Of a DNA stretch of 64,000 bases, positions 8,459-15,932 are shown piece by piece (position 1 is the stretch's first letter; every line of letters starts with the position of its first letter). The notes under the pieces are model-generated. The model was given only the letters and a program-made list of their open reading frames with translations. It did not search any database and was not told where the DNA came from. The position numbers were made by a program, and so were the translations under genes. Source of the DNA: Lautropia sp. GTDB lineage: Bacteria; Pseudomonadota; Gammaproteobacteria; Burkholderiales; Burkholderiaceae_E. Where the stretch lies: the NCBI GenBank assembly GCA_030528325.1, contig JAUMZD010000001.1, positions 71,370-135,369 of the forward strand, written 5' to 3'.

Positions 8459-9130
8459 ATGGACGCCGCCTGGACTGCGCTGGCGCTGTCATTGAAAGTC
8501 GCCGGTCTGGCCACCCTCATCGACCTGGTGCTGGGCGTGGCCGTCGGCTGGCTGCTGGCCCGCCATCGCTTTCCCGGGCGGGATCTGCTCGACACCGTAC
8601 TGACACTGCCGATGGTGCTGCCGCCCACCGTGCTCGGCTATTACCTGCTGGTCGTCATCGGCCGGCGAGGCTGGCTCGGCGGCTGGTTGCATGACACCTT
8701 CGGCATCAATCTGATCTTTTCCTGGCAAGGTGCCGTGATCGCCGCCTCGGTGGTGGCCTTCCCGCTGGTCTTCAAGCCGGCACGGGCCGCCTTCGAGGCA
8801 GTCGACGGGCAGCTCGAACAGGCCGGACGCGTGCTGGGGCTGTCGGAAGCCGCCGTGTTCTTTCGCATCACGCTGCCACTGGCCTGGCGCGGCATCCTGG
8901 CCGGGCTGCTGCTGGCCTTTGCCCGTGCACTGGGCGAGTTCGGCGCCACGCTGATGGTGGCTGGCAGCATCCCGGGCAAGACACAGACCCTCTCCATCGC
9001 CATCTATGAAGCCGTTCAGGCGGGTCAGGACGACACCGCCAACTATCTGGTGATGATCACCTCGGTGGTTTGTATCGCCGTGCTGCTGGGCGCCGGCAAA
9101 CTGGCCCCCGGGCGGGTCGGGAGACGCTGA
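8459..9130 (+). CDS. modB: Molybdate ABC transporter permease
   Basis: This 223-residue inner-membrane permease has about five hydrophobic segments. The cytoplasmic EAA loop, which docks on the ATPase, reads ITLPLAWRGILAGLLLAFARALGEFGATLMVAG, as expected for ModB. The N-terminus begins directly with a membrane segment (ALALSLKVAGLATLIDLVLGVAVGWLLA). It lies between modA and modC with gaps of 8 and 3 bases, so the three genes form one transcript. Confidence 0.94.
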   Translation: MDAAWTALALSLKVAGLATLIDLVLGVAVGWLLARHRFPGRDLLDTVLTLPMVLPPTVLGYYLLVVIGRRGWLGGWLHDTFGINLIFSWQGAVIAASVVAFPLVFKPARAAFEAVDGQLEQAGRVLGLSEAAVFFRITLPLAWRGILAGLLLAFARALGEFGATLMVAGSIPGKTQTLSIAIYEAVQAGQDDTANYLVMITSVVCIAVLLGAGKLAPGRVGRR

Positions 9131-9133
9131 GCG

Positions 9134-9814
9134 ATGAAACTGGATCTGCACATCCGCAAGCGCTATGACAGCAAGCGGCATCCGTTCCAGCTCGATGTCC
9201 GGCTGCAATCGGCGCATTCACGCATCGTCATCGTCGGCCCGTCAGGCTCCGGCAAGAGCCTCACGCTGAAGGCCATTGCCGGCCTGCTTCAGCCCGACGA
9301 AGGTCACATCCACCTCGATGGGCAGGTGCTCTTCGACAGCGCCCGCCAGATCCATCTGCCGCCCCAGGCCCGACAGATGGCCTACCTCTTTCAGGATTAC
9401 GCGCTCTTTCCGCATCTCACGGTGCGACAGAACATCGGCTTTGCCCTGTCGCAAGGCTGGCTCAACCCCCGCCGCCACCTGCAGCACGAACGGGTCGATC
9501 ACTGGCTCGACAGCTTCCAGCTCCGGCCGCTGGCCGACCAGTATCCGGCCGAACTCTCGGGCGGCCAGCGTCAGCGTACCGCGCTCGCCCGCGCCCTGGT
9601 GGCCGAGCCGCGCGCCCTGCTGCTGGACGAGCCCTTCTCCGCACTCGACCCCGACCTGCGCCAGAGCATGCGTCAGGAGCTGGCCGAGCTTCAGCACCGC
9701 CTGCAGGTGCCCCTGATCCTGATCACCCACGACCCCGAAGACGCCGCCGTGCTGGGCCAGCATGTCGTGCAGCTGCGCGAGGGCCGCGTGGCCGACAGCC
9801 AGATTCACGGTTGA
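9134..9814 (+). CDS. modC: Molybdate ABC transporter ATPase, short form without Mop domain
   Basis: This 226-residue ATPase powers molybdate import. Walker A is GPSGSGKS, the Q-loop is LFQDYALFPHLTV, the ABC signature is LSGGQRQRTALARAL, Walker B is LLLDEPFSALDPDL, and the switch histidine is in LITHDPEDA. It ends soon after the nucleotide-binding domain. The C-terminal TOBE/Mop molybdate-binding domain that brings E. coli ModC to about 350 residues is absent, so feedback sensing by the transporter itself is probably missing. The stop codon is followed within 60 bases by the second ModE-type operator. Confidence 0.93.
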   Translation: MKLDLHIRKRYDSKRHPFQLDVRLQSAHSRIVIVGPSGSGKSLTLKAIAGLLQPDEGHIHLDGQVLFDSARQIHLPPQARQMAYLFQDYALFPHLTVRQNIGFALSQGWLNPRRHLQHERVDHWLDSFQLRPLADQYPAELSGGQRQRTALARALVAEPRALLLDEPFSALDPDLRQSMRQELAELQHRLQVPLILITHDPEDAAVLGQHVVQLREGRVADSQIHG

Positions 9815-9865
9815 CGCTGCCGCGTTCGCAGCCCCCTCCCTCCGGGCTTGCTCACCAAAGGCATT

Positions 9866-9889
9866 CGCTATATACGTTTATTTATAACG
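9866..9889. promoter_or_regulatory. Second ModE-type operator, before the SUOX-fold lipoprotein
   Basis: CGCTATAT-N7-TTTATAACG has the same 24-base frame as the site before modA, and the left half-site is identical. It lies 15 bases before the ATG at 9905. This suggests that the lipoprotein and NifQ-like genes form their own Mo-responsive unit instead of only reading through from modC. Confidence 0.75.
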
Positions 9890-9904
9890 ATTCAGGAGAT
9901 TTCC

Positions 9905-10534
9905 ATGCCGACCCTGTCATCACCCGCAGTCCATCGCCCGGGCGCCTTCCGCACGAACGCCGCACGGCTTGCCCTCATCATGCTGATGTCGACGGCACTC
10001 CAGGCGTGCAGCGACTCGAATGCTGCCCCCCCAGCCGCAAACGACAGCCCCTCGCCGATACCCGGCGAGACGAAACCCGCAGCAACCATCAGCACGACAT
10101 TACGCATTCACGGCCTCGTCAGACAGCCACAGATGTTGACGGTGGAGACGCTGCAACAGTTCAAGCCGGTCAGCATCGAACAGATCCCGATCACCAGTGC
10201 CAGCGGCAGCCCGCGTGGCGAACTGAAACAGCTGGTCGGCGTGCCCCTGCGCGACCTGCTCGACAAGGCCGAGATCCAGCTCGACTCCCGGCATGACAGC
10301 AAGAAGATCGCCATCATCGCCAGCGGCACCGACGACTATCGCGTGATCTTCTCGTGGAGCGAGATCTACAACACCCGGGTCGGCGAAGGTGTGATCGTCT
10401 TCTACCAACAGGAAGGCAGGCCACTGCCCGATCGCAGTGGTCGCATCGCCCTGATCTCACGCGACGATCTCCGCACCGGGCCGCGCCATGTGAAATGGCT
10501 CAACGACATCGAGGTACGAAAAATTGTCGACTGA
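9905..10534 (+). CDS. Small molybdopterin-oxidoreductase-fold lipoprotein lacking the Mo-ligand cysteine
   Basis: This 209-residue predicted lipoprotein has the lipobox LQAC, with Cys at residue 35. The mature part matches the SUOX/oxidoreductase molybdopterin-binding fold: LRIHGLVRQPQMLTVETL, then RGELKQLVGVPLRDLLDKA, DDYRVIFSWSEI, and a C-terminal GPRHVKWLNDIEV. The first half of a full sulfite-oxidase domain is short, and the cysteine that ligates Mo in that family has no counterpart. The lipobox Cys is in fact the only cysteine in the protein. Catalysis is therefore doubtful; a binding, scaffolding or cofactor-handling role is possible. ATG 9905 is chosen for its strong AGGAG (9893-9897). 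It overlaps the next gene by 11 bases. Confidence 0.75.
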   Translation: MPTLSSPAVHRPGAFRTNAARLALIMLMSTALQACSDSNAAPPAANDSPSPIPGETKPAATISTTLRIHGLVRQPQMLTVETLQQFKPVSIEQIPITSASGSPRGELKQLVGVPLRDLLDKAEIQLDSRHDSKKIAIIASGTDDYRVIFSWSEIYNTRVGEGVIVFYQQEGRPLPDRSGRIALISRDDLRTGPRHVKWLNDIEVRKIVD

Positions 10535-11141
10535 ACCACCCAGTGCCAACCCCTCCCTCCCTGAGCCGGCCCCACCTGCAGCATCCACCACCCAGGAAGC
10601 CTGTCCCCCCGAACAGGCTCTGGCCCGGCGCGCCATCGGTGGTGTGCTGCGCAACGCCCAGAACGGCGAGCTGCCGCTGTTCGGTTGGACCCTGGGCCTG
10701 CCACAGCACGACATGCTCGCCATGCTGCAACGCTACTTTCCCGAGCTGGCGCCGCTCGATCCTCTGCCGAGCGGACAGTATGAGCACTTGCGTCATCAGC
10801 ACCCTTCCGACTTTCAGGCGCTGGTGACCCTGCTGCTGTTCCACCGCAGCGAAGAAGTCGACCCGCATGAGGCCCGCTGGCTGGCCCATGCCATCAGTGC
10901 CGCCTGCTTCGGGGAACGCCATCTGTGGGAAGACCTCGGCCTGGGCGGCCGCCCTGATGTCTCTGCCCTGCTGAAGCATTATTTCGGGCCGCTTTACCTG
11001 CGCAACACTCGCAACCTTCGATGGAAACGCTTCCTCTTCGCCGAGCTGGGCACACTGCGCGGCCTGCCCGATCTCGTACCACCCAGTTGTCAGGGATGTG
11101 ATGAGCGGCAACAATGCTTTTCAGGCAAAACCGATATATAA
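10524..11141 (+). CDS. nifQ: NifQ-like molybdenum-trafficking protein
   Basis: This 205-residue protein resembles NifQ, which carries a Mo-Fe-S cluster and passes Mo to nitrogenase cofactor synthesis. The family core is visible: HLWEDLGLGGRPDVSALLKHYFGPLYLRNTRNLRWKRFLF, then a C-terminal cysteine cluster with Cys189, Cys192 and Cys198 (PPSCQGCDERQQCF). The usual NifQ pattern is C-x4-C-x2-C-x5-C; the first Cys is replaced by Leu184. The likely start is TTG 10524, overlapping the previous gene by 11 bases, which suggests translational coupling. The first 30 residues are Pro-rich. No other nif gene is present, so a role in general Mo supply (for example to nitrate reductase) is inferred. Confidence 0.8.
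   Translation: MSTEPPSANPSLPEPAPPAASTTQEACPPEQALARRAIGGVLRNAQNGELPLFGWTLGLPQHDMLAMLQRYFPELAPLDPLPSGQYEHLRHQHPSDFQALVTLLLFHRSEEVDPHEARWLAHAISAACFGERHLWEDLGLGGRPDVSALLKHYFGPLYLRNTRNLRWKRFLFAELGTLRGLPDLVPPSCQGCDERQQCFSGKTDI
11132..11140. promoter_or_regulatory. Possible ModE half-site before modE
   Basis: CGATATATA matches one half of the ModE-type operators at 7646 and 9866, but the opposite half (11147-11155) does not match. It overlaps the nifQ stop codon and lies about 90 bases before modE. It could be a weak autoregulatory site or chance. Confidence 0.3.
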
Positions 11142-11227
11142 AAAAACAATGACGCCACGCATCCCGACGAAACCGATGAACGGCACAAGAAAACACAAAT
11201 AATCAACAGATCAGTGAACGGAAAGCG

Positions 11228-12040
11228 ATGGAACAGGACAATAAACCCATAGAATTGCAGGCATCGATCTGGATGACGATCGGCGGCAGCAAGTTCGGCG
11301 GGCAGGATCGCATCGCCCTGCTGGCCCAGATCGCCGAAAGCGGATCGATCACACAGGCGGCCAGGGCGCTGGGCATCAGCTACAAGGCCGCCTGGGACGC
11401 CATCGACGCCATGAACAACCTCGCCAACGAAGCACTCGTGATTCGGCTGACCGGTGGCAAGGGCGGTGGTGGCACCCGTCTTACCGCACGCGGACAGCAG
11501 CTTGTCGAGAACTTCCGCACCATTGAACGAGAACATCAGCGTTTCATCGCCGCCCTGGAAGAGCAGGCCGGCAACCTCGCTGAAGATTACCTGTTGATTC
11601 GGAGAATGAGCATGAAAACCAGCGCCCGCAACCAGTTTCTGGGCAAAGTGACGTCCGTCAAGCAAGGCGCCGTCAACGACGAAGTCGAACTCGAAGTCAG
11701 TGGCGGCAATCGCATCGTGGCCACCATCACCCGTGAAAGCACCACCAATCTGGGCCTGAAAGCCGGGGTGGAAGCCTTCGCGCTGATCAAGGCATCCACC
11801 GTCATCGTCCTGACCGATGACGCAGGCGCCCGTTTCTCGGCCCGCAATCGCCTGAGTGGCACGGTGTCACGGGTTCAGCCCGGCGCGGTCAACACCGAAG
11901 TCGTGATCGAGCTGGCCGGTGGTGCCTCGGTGGCCGCCGTCATCACGAACGAGAGCAGCAGCAACCTGGAACTGGCCGTGGGCAAACCCGCCACGGCGCT
12001 CTTCAAGGCTTCCAGCGTCATCATCGGCGTGCCGGCCTGA
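11228..12040 (+). CDS. modE: Molybdate-responsive transcriptional regulator ModE
   Basis: This 270-residue regulator binds molybdate and then represses mod genes or activates Mo-enzyme genes. The N-terminal winged-helix domain (about 20-110) has IAESGSITQAARALGISYKAAWDAIDAMNN and GGKGGGGTRLTARGQQLV, both typical of ModE. Two tandem Mop domains follow (from about residues 131 and 204), each opening SARN-L-G-V--V--GAVN-EV and ending KASSVI or KASTVI. The two operators at 7646 and 9866 are its likely targets. A strong hairpin terminator follows at 12113. Confidence 0.95.
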   Translation: MEQDNKPIELQASIWMTIGGSKFGGQDRIALLAQIAESGSITQAARALGISYKAAWDAIDAMNNLANEALVIRLTGGKGGGGTRLTARGQQLVENFRTIEREHQRFIAALEEQAGNLAEDYLLIRRMSMKTSARNQFLGKVTSVKQGAVNDEVELEVSGGNRIVATITRESTTNLGLKAGVEAFALIKASTVIVLTDDAGARFSARNRLSGTVSRVQPGAVNTEVVIELAGGASVAAVITNESSSNLELAVGKPATALFKASSVIIGVPA

Positions 12041-12071
12041 TCCCGGCTGATATCTGCCCGCCCAGGCAGAA

Positions 12072-12099
12072 CCGCCCAAGCTCCTTGGAGTTTGGGCGG
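12072..12099. repeat. Perfect palindrome related to the 4046-4214 repeat
   Basis: CCGCCCAAGCTCC and GGAGTTTGGGCGG form a 13-bp stem (one G-T pair) with a 2-base loop. The right half continues GCAGGAG, matching the outer arm TTGGGCGGCAGGA of the element at 4046. It lies between convergent modE and narL and may also act in termination. Confidence 0.6.
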
Positions 12100-12112
12100 C
12101 AGGAGCAACCAG

Positions 12113-12138
12113 ATGCCGTGCCATGTGCACGGCATTTT
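12113..12138 (+). terminator. Intrinsic terminator after modE
   Basis: ATGCCGTGC and GCACGGCAT form a perfect 9-bp stem with a 5-base loop, and the stem runs into TTTT. It lies 73 bases beyond the modE stop codon, facing the convergent narL. Confidence 0.75.
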
Positions 12139-12203
12139 CATGCTGTTCGCCTTTTCATACGGCCATGGCTTCGATGACTCCCTTTCGAGTCGCCCCTTCT
12201 GAC

Positions 12204-13010
12204 TCAGTCCGTCAGGTTGCCCGATAAGCCGTGCTCGACCGCATAGACGGCCACCTGCACGCGGCTCGTCAGATGCAGTTTTTTCAGGATGTTCTGAACA
12301 TGGATTTTCACCGTGCTTTCGGCCACCCCCAGATTCCGTGCAATTTCCTTGTTGCTTTCACCGCGTGACAGGCACTGCACGATTTCCCGTTCGCGGGCCG
12401 TCAGCCTGACGACCTCTCCGGCAACCTGCCCTGGGAGATGAGCCGCAGCCCCCTCACCGGAAGCGCCTCCTGGTACCGATCCGGCCCCGTGGCCAGCTGT
12501 CCGTGTTTCCAGCATGGTCTGCGTATTGTCTGCCACCGCTGCCGGCGGGGCCTGCTGTCGCAGCTGCTCCACCAGCTTCAGCGTCATGCTGTCGGAAATG
12601 ACGGGCTGCCCCTGGACCGCCTTGCGAATGGCCGATACCAGCGTATCCGTCTCGATGTTCTTCGTCAGGTAACCACAGGCCCCTGCCCTCAGCGCATCGC
12701 CCAGCTCATCGGCCTCTTCCGACACCGTCAGGATGATCACCCGGGTATCCGGCAGATCCTGCGTGAGCAGATGCAGTGTCTCCAGCCCGGACAGACCCGG
12801 CATGTTCAAATCCAGCAGGATCACGTCCGGCCGAGCTGCCTTGGCCCGCTTCAGCCCTTCCAGACCGTCCGCCGCCTCGGCGACGATCTCCAGGTCGCGC
12901 TCCTTCTGCAACAGCTGACGCACCCCCGAACGGAACAGGTTGTGATCGTCGATCAGCAGGATCCGGATGACGGCATTGCTCATGGGCCAAAGATCATTCA
13001 TGACAGGCAT
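12204..13010 (-). CDS. narL: Nitrate/nitrite response regulator NarL
   Basis: This 268-residue response regulator is the partner of NarX. The receiver domain opens IRILLIDDHNLFRSGVRQLL, with the phospho-acceptor Asp in DVILLDLNMPG. A LuxR-type helix-turn-helix is at the C-terminus (LTAREREIVQCLSRGESNKEIARNLGVAESTVKIHVQNIL). The linker between the domains is about 50 residues of Gly/Ala-rich sequence, longer than in E. coli NarL. Start and stop overlap as ATGA-type coupling with narX (narL ATG at 13010). In-frame ATGs a few codons in are alternatives, the best being MSNAVIRILLIDDH. It probably controls the nar operon in response to nitrate. Confidence 0.93.
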   Translation of the reverse strand: MPVMNDLWPMSNAVIRILLIDDHNLFRSGVRQLLQKERDLEIVAEAADGLEGLKRAKAARPDVILLDLNMPGLSGLETLHLLTQDLPDTRVIILTVSEEADELGDALRAGACGYLTKNIETDTLVSAIRKAVQGQPVISDSMTLKLVEQLRQQAPPAAVADNTQTMLETRTAGHGAGSVPGGASGEGAAAHLPGQVAGEVVRLTAREREIVQCLSRGESNKEIARNLGVAESTVKIHVQNILKKLHLTSRVQVAVYAVEHGLSGNLTD

Positions 13011-14917
13011 CAGGCAGGTAAACGCTCGCTCTGCGCCAGCAGCAGCTGCACCTCGGTGCCCTCGCCGGGCGCCGTGCGGACATTCAGCCGCCCATGAAGA
13101 CGGGCAGCACGCTCCTGCATGATGCTCAGGCCCACGGTCGGCTCGGTGCGACTGGCGACATCAACCGGATCATAGCCTTCCCCATTGTCGCGGATGGACA
13201 TCTCGAAATCACGATGGTTACGGATCAGGACATCCACCCGCGTGGCATGAGCATGCTTGCGAACATTCGACAAAGCCTCTTGCAGGATGAAAAGAATCTG
13301 TAACTGTTCATCCGGATGCAGCGGCGCCCCCTGCTCTTCATCCATCTCCAGCTGAACCAGAATGCCCGTCTGGCGACGAAAGCGTGCGATCGTGTCCGCC
13401 ACTGCCTGCCTCATCGAGCCATCACTGAGACGGGTCCGAAAATTCTGCAGCAGCTCACGGACATCCTGATAACTCTCGCTGACACCGGTTTTCAGCAGCG
13501 GCACGATCTCCTCCACCTCCGCCCAGTCACGATGCTGAAGCGCCGTCCCCAGCATCTGCGTCTGCAGATTCAGGAAGTTCAGCCCCTGCGCCAGACTGTC
13601 ATGCAATCCCTGGGCCACGAGATTGCGCTCCTCGGCCACCGCCAGCTGCTGCGCCTTCGCACTGAGACGGCGGTTGTCCAGCGCAGCCCCCAGATGGCGC
13701 CCCAGCATCTCGAGAAGCCGGATCTCACGGGCAGGCATATTCCTGCGCATCCTGAAATGCAGTGAATACGTTCCCAGCACGGCTTCCGGCGTCACGATCT
13801 GAAAAACCGAGACCCCCTGAAAGCCCTCCCGCGCACAGGCCATCGCCTCGGCCTTCGGCAGCTGTCTGAAGTCCTGTATCACCATCGTGCCCTGCAAGGT
13901 TGCCTCCCCGCAGAAACAGTCTTCCGCATGCATGCAATGCTCACGCTCCTCCAGTCCTGAAGACAGGCCGGCGGACACCAGGATATGCAGGCGCTCTCCC
14001 GAAGGATCGAGCACGCGGATGCTGCCCCCCTCGGCATGGAACTCCTCCATCACCCGCGCCAGAAAGCCACGACAAAGCCCCTCGATGTCGTTGGGCTGAT
14101 TCAGAAAGGCCGTCATGCCATAAAGCGCGCTCAACTGACGATTCTGCCTCTCCAGCTCGGCTGTCTTTTCCTGGACCCGATCACCCAGATCCTGATACAG
14201 CCCCTCCAGCTCGTCGGCCATCCGGTTGAAGCCCTTGGCCAGCTCTCCCAGTTCATCCCGACTCTTGACCGGCAACCTCACCGAAAACTCGCGACGGGCC
14301 ATCCGCTGCAAACCTTCCTGCAACTTGTTGACCGGCGTGATGATCCAGCGGTACAGCAGAAAGACCATCGCGAGCGTGCCCAGGCAGGCCAGCACGATCA
14401 GCGCCCCCTGCGACAGACGCAAACGTGCCGTCTTCACCGCACTGTCTTTCTCGATCATCTGCACCAGACGATCTGCCTCCGCCACGAAGCCGGGCAGCGC
14501 CCTCAGGTAGGCCCCCTCATCACCGCCCCGCATCGCGGCCTCGGCCAGCACCAGCAGCTGCGAACGCCACCGGCTGTCCACGATATCGAACTGACGGCGG
14601 ATGTCGGCCGAATCTGGCAGGAACAGCGGTCGATCCGGCACACCATTGGCCAGACGCAGCAGCGTCTTGTGCTGGGCCTGCATCTCGACGCGGGCATCGT
14701 TCTCATGATAGCCAGGCTGCAGCATGGCCACGCCCAGCCGGTTGGCCCGCATCCGCAGGCTGCCCGTGTCATTGATGGCGGCGGCGGCCCCTTCCAGCTG
14801 CCAGGAAAGCCACAGGGTGCCCCCCACCATGCCAAGCACCAGCACCAGCGCCACCAGCGAACTGCACACGATACGTGCTGCCAGACCTCTGGGCCGCTGT
14901 GTGTTCTGCGCCTGCAT
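13010..14917 (-). CDS. narX: Nitrate/nitrite sensor histidine kinase NarX
   Basis: This 635-residue membrane kinase senses nitrate and nitrite in the periplasm. An N-terminal membrane segment precedes a periplasmic domain with a P-box-like segment (INDTGSLRMRANRLG, about 39-53), which binds nitrate in NarX/NarQ. A second membrane segment (GALIVLACLGTLAMVFLLY), a HAMP domain and a cysteine-bearing GAF-like middle region follow. The HisKA_3 dimerisation box has the phosphorylated His in GLHDSLAQGLNFLNLQTQ, and the ATPase domain has ALSNVRKHAHAT and DNGEGYD. It is co-transcribed with narL. Confidence 0.94.
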   Translation of the reverse strand: MQAQNTQRPRGLAARIVCSSLVALVLVLGMVGGTLWLSWQLEGAAAAINDTGSLRMRANRLGVAMLQPGYHENDARVEMQAQHKTLLRLANGVPDRPLFLPDSADIRRQFDIVDSRWRSQLLVLAEAAMRGGDEGAYLRALPGFVAEADRLVQMIEKDSAVKTARLRLSQGALIVLACLGTLAMVFLLYRWIITPVNKLQEGLQRMARREFSVRLPVKSRDELGELAKGFNRMADELEGLYQDLGDRVQEKTAELERQNRQLSALYGMTAFLNQPNDIEGLCRGFLARVMEEFHAEGGSIRVLDPSGERLHILVSAGLSSGLEEREHCMHAEDCFCGEATLQGTMVIQDFRQLPKAEAMACAREGFQGVSVFQIVTPEAVLGTYSLHFRMRRNMPAREIRLLEMLGRHLGAALDNRRLSAKAQQLAVAEERNLVAQGLHDSLAQGLNFLNLQTQMLGTALQHRDWAEVEEIVPLLKTGVSESYQDVRELLQNFRTRLSDGSMRQAVADTIARFRRQTGILVQLEMDEEQGAPLHPDEQLQILFILQEALSNVRKHAHATRVDVLIRNHRDFEMSIRDNGEGYDPVDVASRTEPTVGLSIMQERAARLHGRLNVRTAPGEGTEVQLLLAQSERLPA

Positions 14918-14933
14918 CCGTGTCCCGTCTCCC

Positions 14934-14995
14934 TAGAGCGTGTGGCACTTATTCGTCTCCGCGTAAGCCCCTCTGGGCGTGCAGAACAAGGCGCC
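14934..14995. repeat. Palindromic repeat, second family, degenerate copy
   Basis: This 62-base stretch upstream of narX matches the element at 42563-42626 when read on the opposite strand: TAGAGCGTGT, GCACTTATTCGTCTCCGCG, AAGCCCCTCTGGGCGTGCA. The left arm is intact, but the right arm has drifted (AGAACAAGGCGC instead of TAACACGCTCTA). Confidence 0.6.
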
Positions 14996-15236
14996 AAACC
15001 CGCAGAATCCTCCATGGCTTCAAGGGATTGGCAACGGTGCGCTGGTATGTAAGGCGCACGAAGCCGCTCAGCCATCATGCCTGCCAGCCCCGATCATCCG
15101 GTTCGTCTCCATCATCCGGGAAGTTGCCCCTCCCGCGATGAACACCCCACTGAAACCGGGGGGCATTGGCCTCTGTCATGCCCTATGCCCCCAAAGCTCC
15201 TTCGACTCACGCGCCGTCAGGCAGCACACCAGCCAC
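14996..15236. other. Non-coding stretch between narX and narI
   Basis: No credible gene is seen here. A stem of GGGGGCAT (15159-15166) and ATGCCCCC (15185-15192), followed on the minus strand by CCGGTTTC, could be a weak terminator or mRNA-processing site after narI. Short open frames here lack ribosome sites. Confidence 0.35.
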
Positions 15237-15920
15237 TCAGCGCTGACGCACCAGCTGCCATGCCCGGCCCAGATAGACCACCGACGCAAAGCCACTCCAG
15301 ACATGCACGAGCCGGGTGAACGGAAACAGGATGAACAGCGTCATGCCCATGAACAAGTGAAGCTTGAACACCGGGCTGACACCGACGATCTGCGCAGCCG
15401 CCTCACCATTGAAGGTGAGGATGTACTGGCACCAGGTCATCAGACGAACCATCTCGGCGCCATCCGTGTGCCCGGCCGACACGAAGATGCTGAACAGCCC
15501 CAGCAGCAGCGTGGCCAGAATCCACAGCAACAGGATCTTGTCGCCGGTCGAGGTCACGGCCCGGATACGGGGATTCGTCAGCCGGCGACGGAGCAGGATG
15601 ACGAGCCCGCTCAGGCAGACCAGCCCCATGATGCCGCCCGCTGCCATGGCGAACATCTGCTTGGTGCCGTGGCTCACCCCGAGCCAGTCCCAGAAGGCCA
15701 CCGGTGTCAGCAACCCGACCAGATGCCCGAAGAACAGGCCGATGATGCCGACATGGAACAGGATGTTGCCCAGCCGGAGATCGCCGGCGTACAACACCTG
15801 TGAACTGTCGCTCTTCCAGCTGTACTGCTCGCGTTCAAAACGGAACAGGCTGCCCAGCAGAAAAACGCTGATCGCGATGTAGGGATAGATCCCGAAAAAG
15901 AACTTGTGCCAGTAGCTCAT
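15237..15920 (-). CDS. narI: Respiratory nitrate reductase gamma subunit (cytochrome b)
   Basis: This 227-residue membrane subunit carries two b haems and passes quinol electrons to NarH and NarG. Five hydrophobic segments are visible. Haem-ligand histidines are expected in LFHVGIIGLFFGHLVG near the second helix and in FKLHLFMGMTLFILFPFTRLVHVWS near the fourth and fifth. The length matches E. coli NarI (225). It is the last structural gene of narGHJI, 12 bases after narJ. Confidence 0.95.
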   Translation of the reverse strand: MSYWHKFFFGIYPYIAISVFLLGSLFRFEREQYSWKSDSSQVLYAGDLRLGNILFHVGIIGLFFGHLVGLLTPVAFWDWLGVSHGTKQMFAMAAGGIMGLVCLSGLVILLRRRLTNPRIRAVTSTGDKILLLWILATLLLGLFSIFVSAGHTDGAEMVRLMTWCQYILTFNGEAAAQIVGVSPVFKLHLFMGMTLFILFPFTRLVHVWSGFASVVYLGRAWQLVRQR

Positions 15921-15932
15921 GACAGCACTCCT

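Noticed and set aside
10524-11141. Evidence of nitrogen fixation
   Set aside because: A NifQ-like gene alone does not imply nitrogenase; no other nif gene is in the window.
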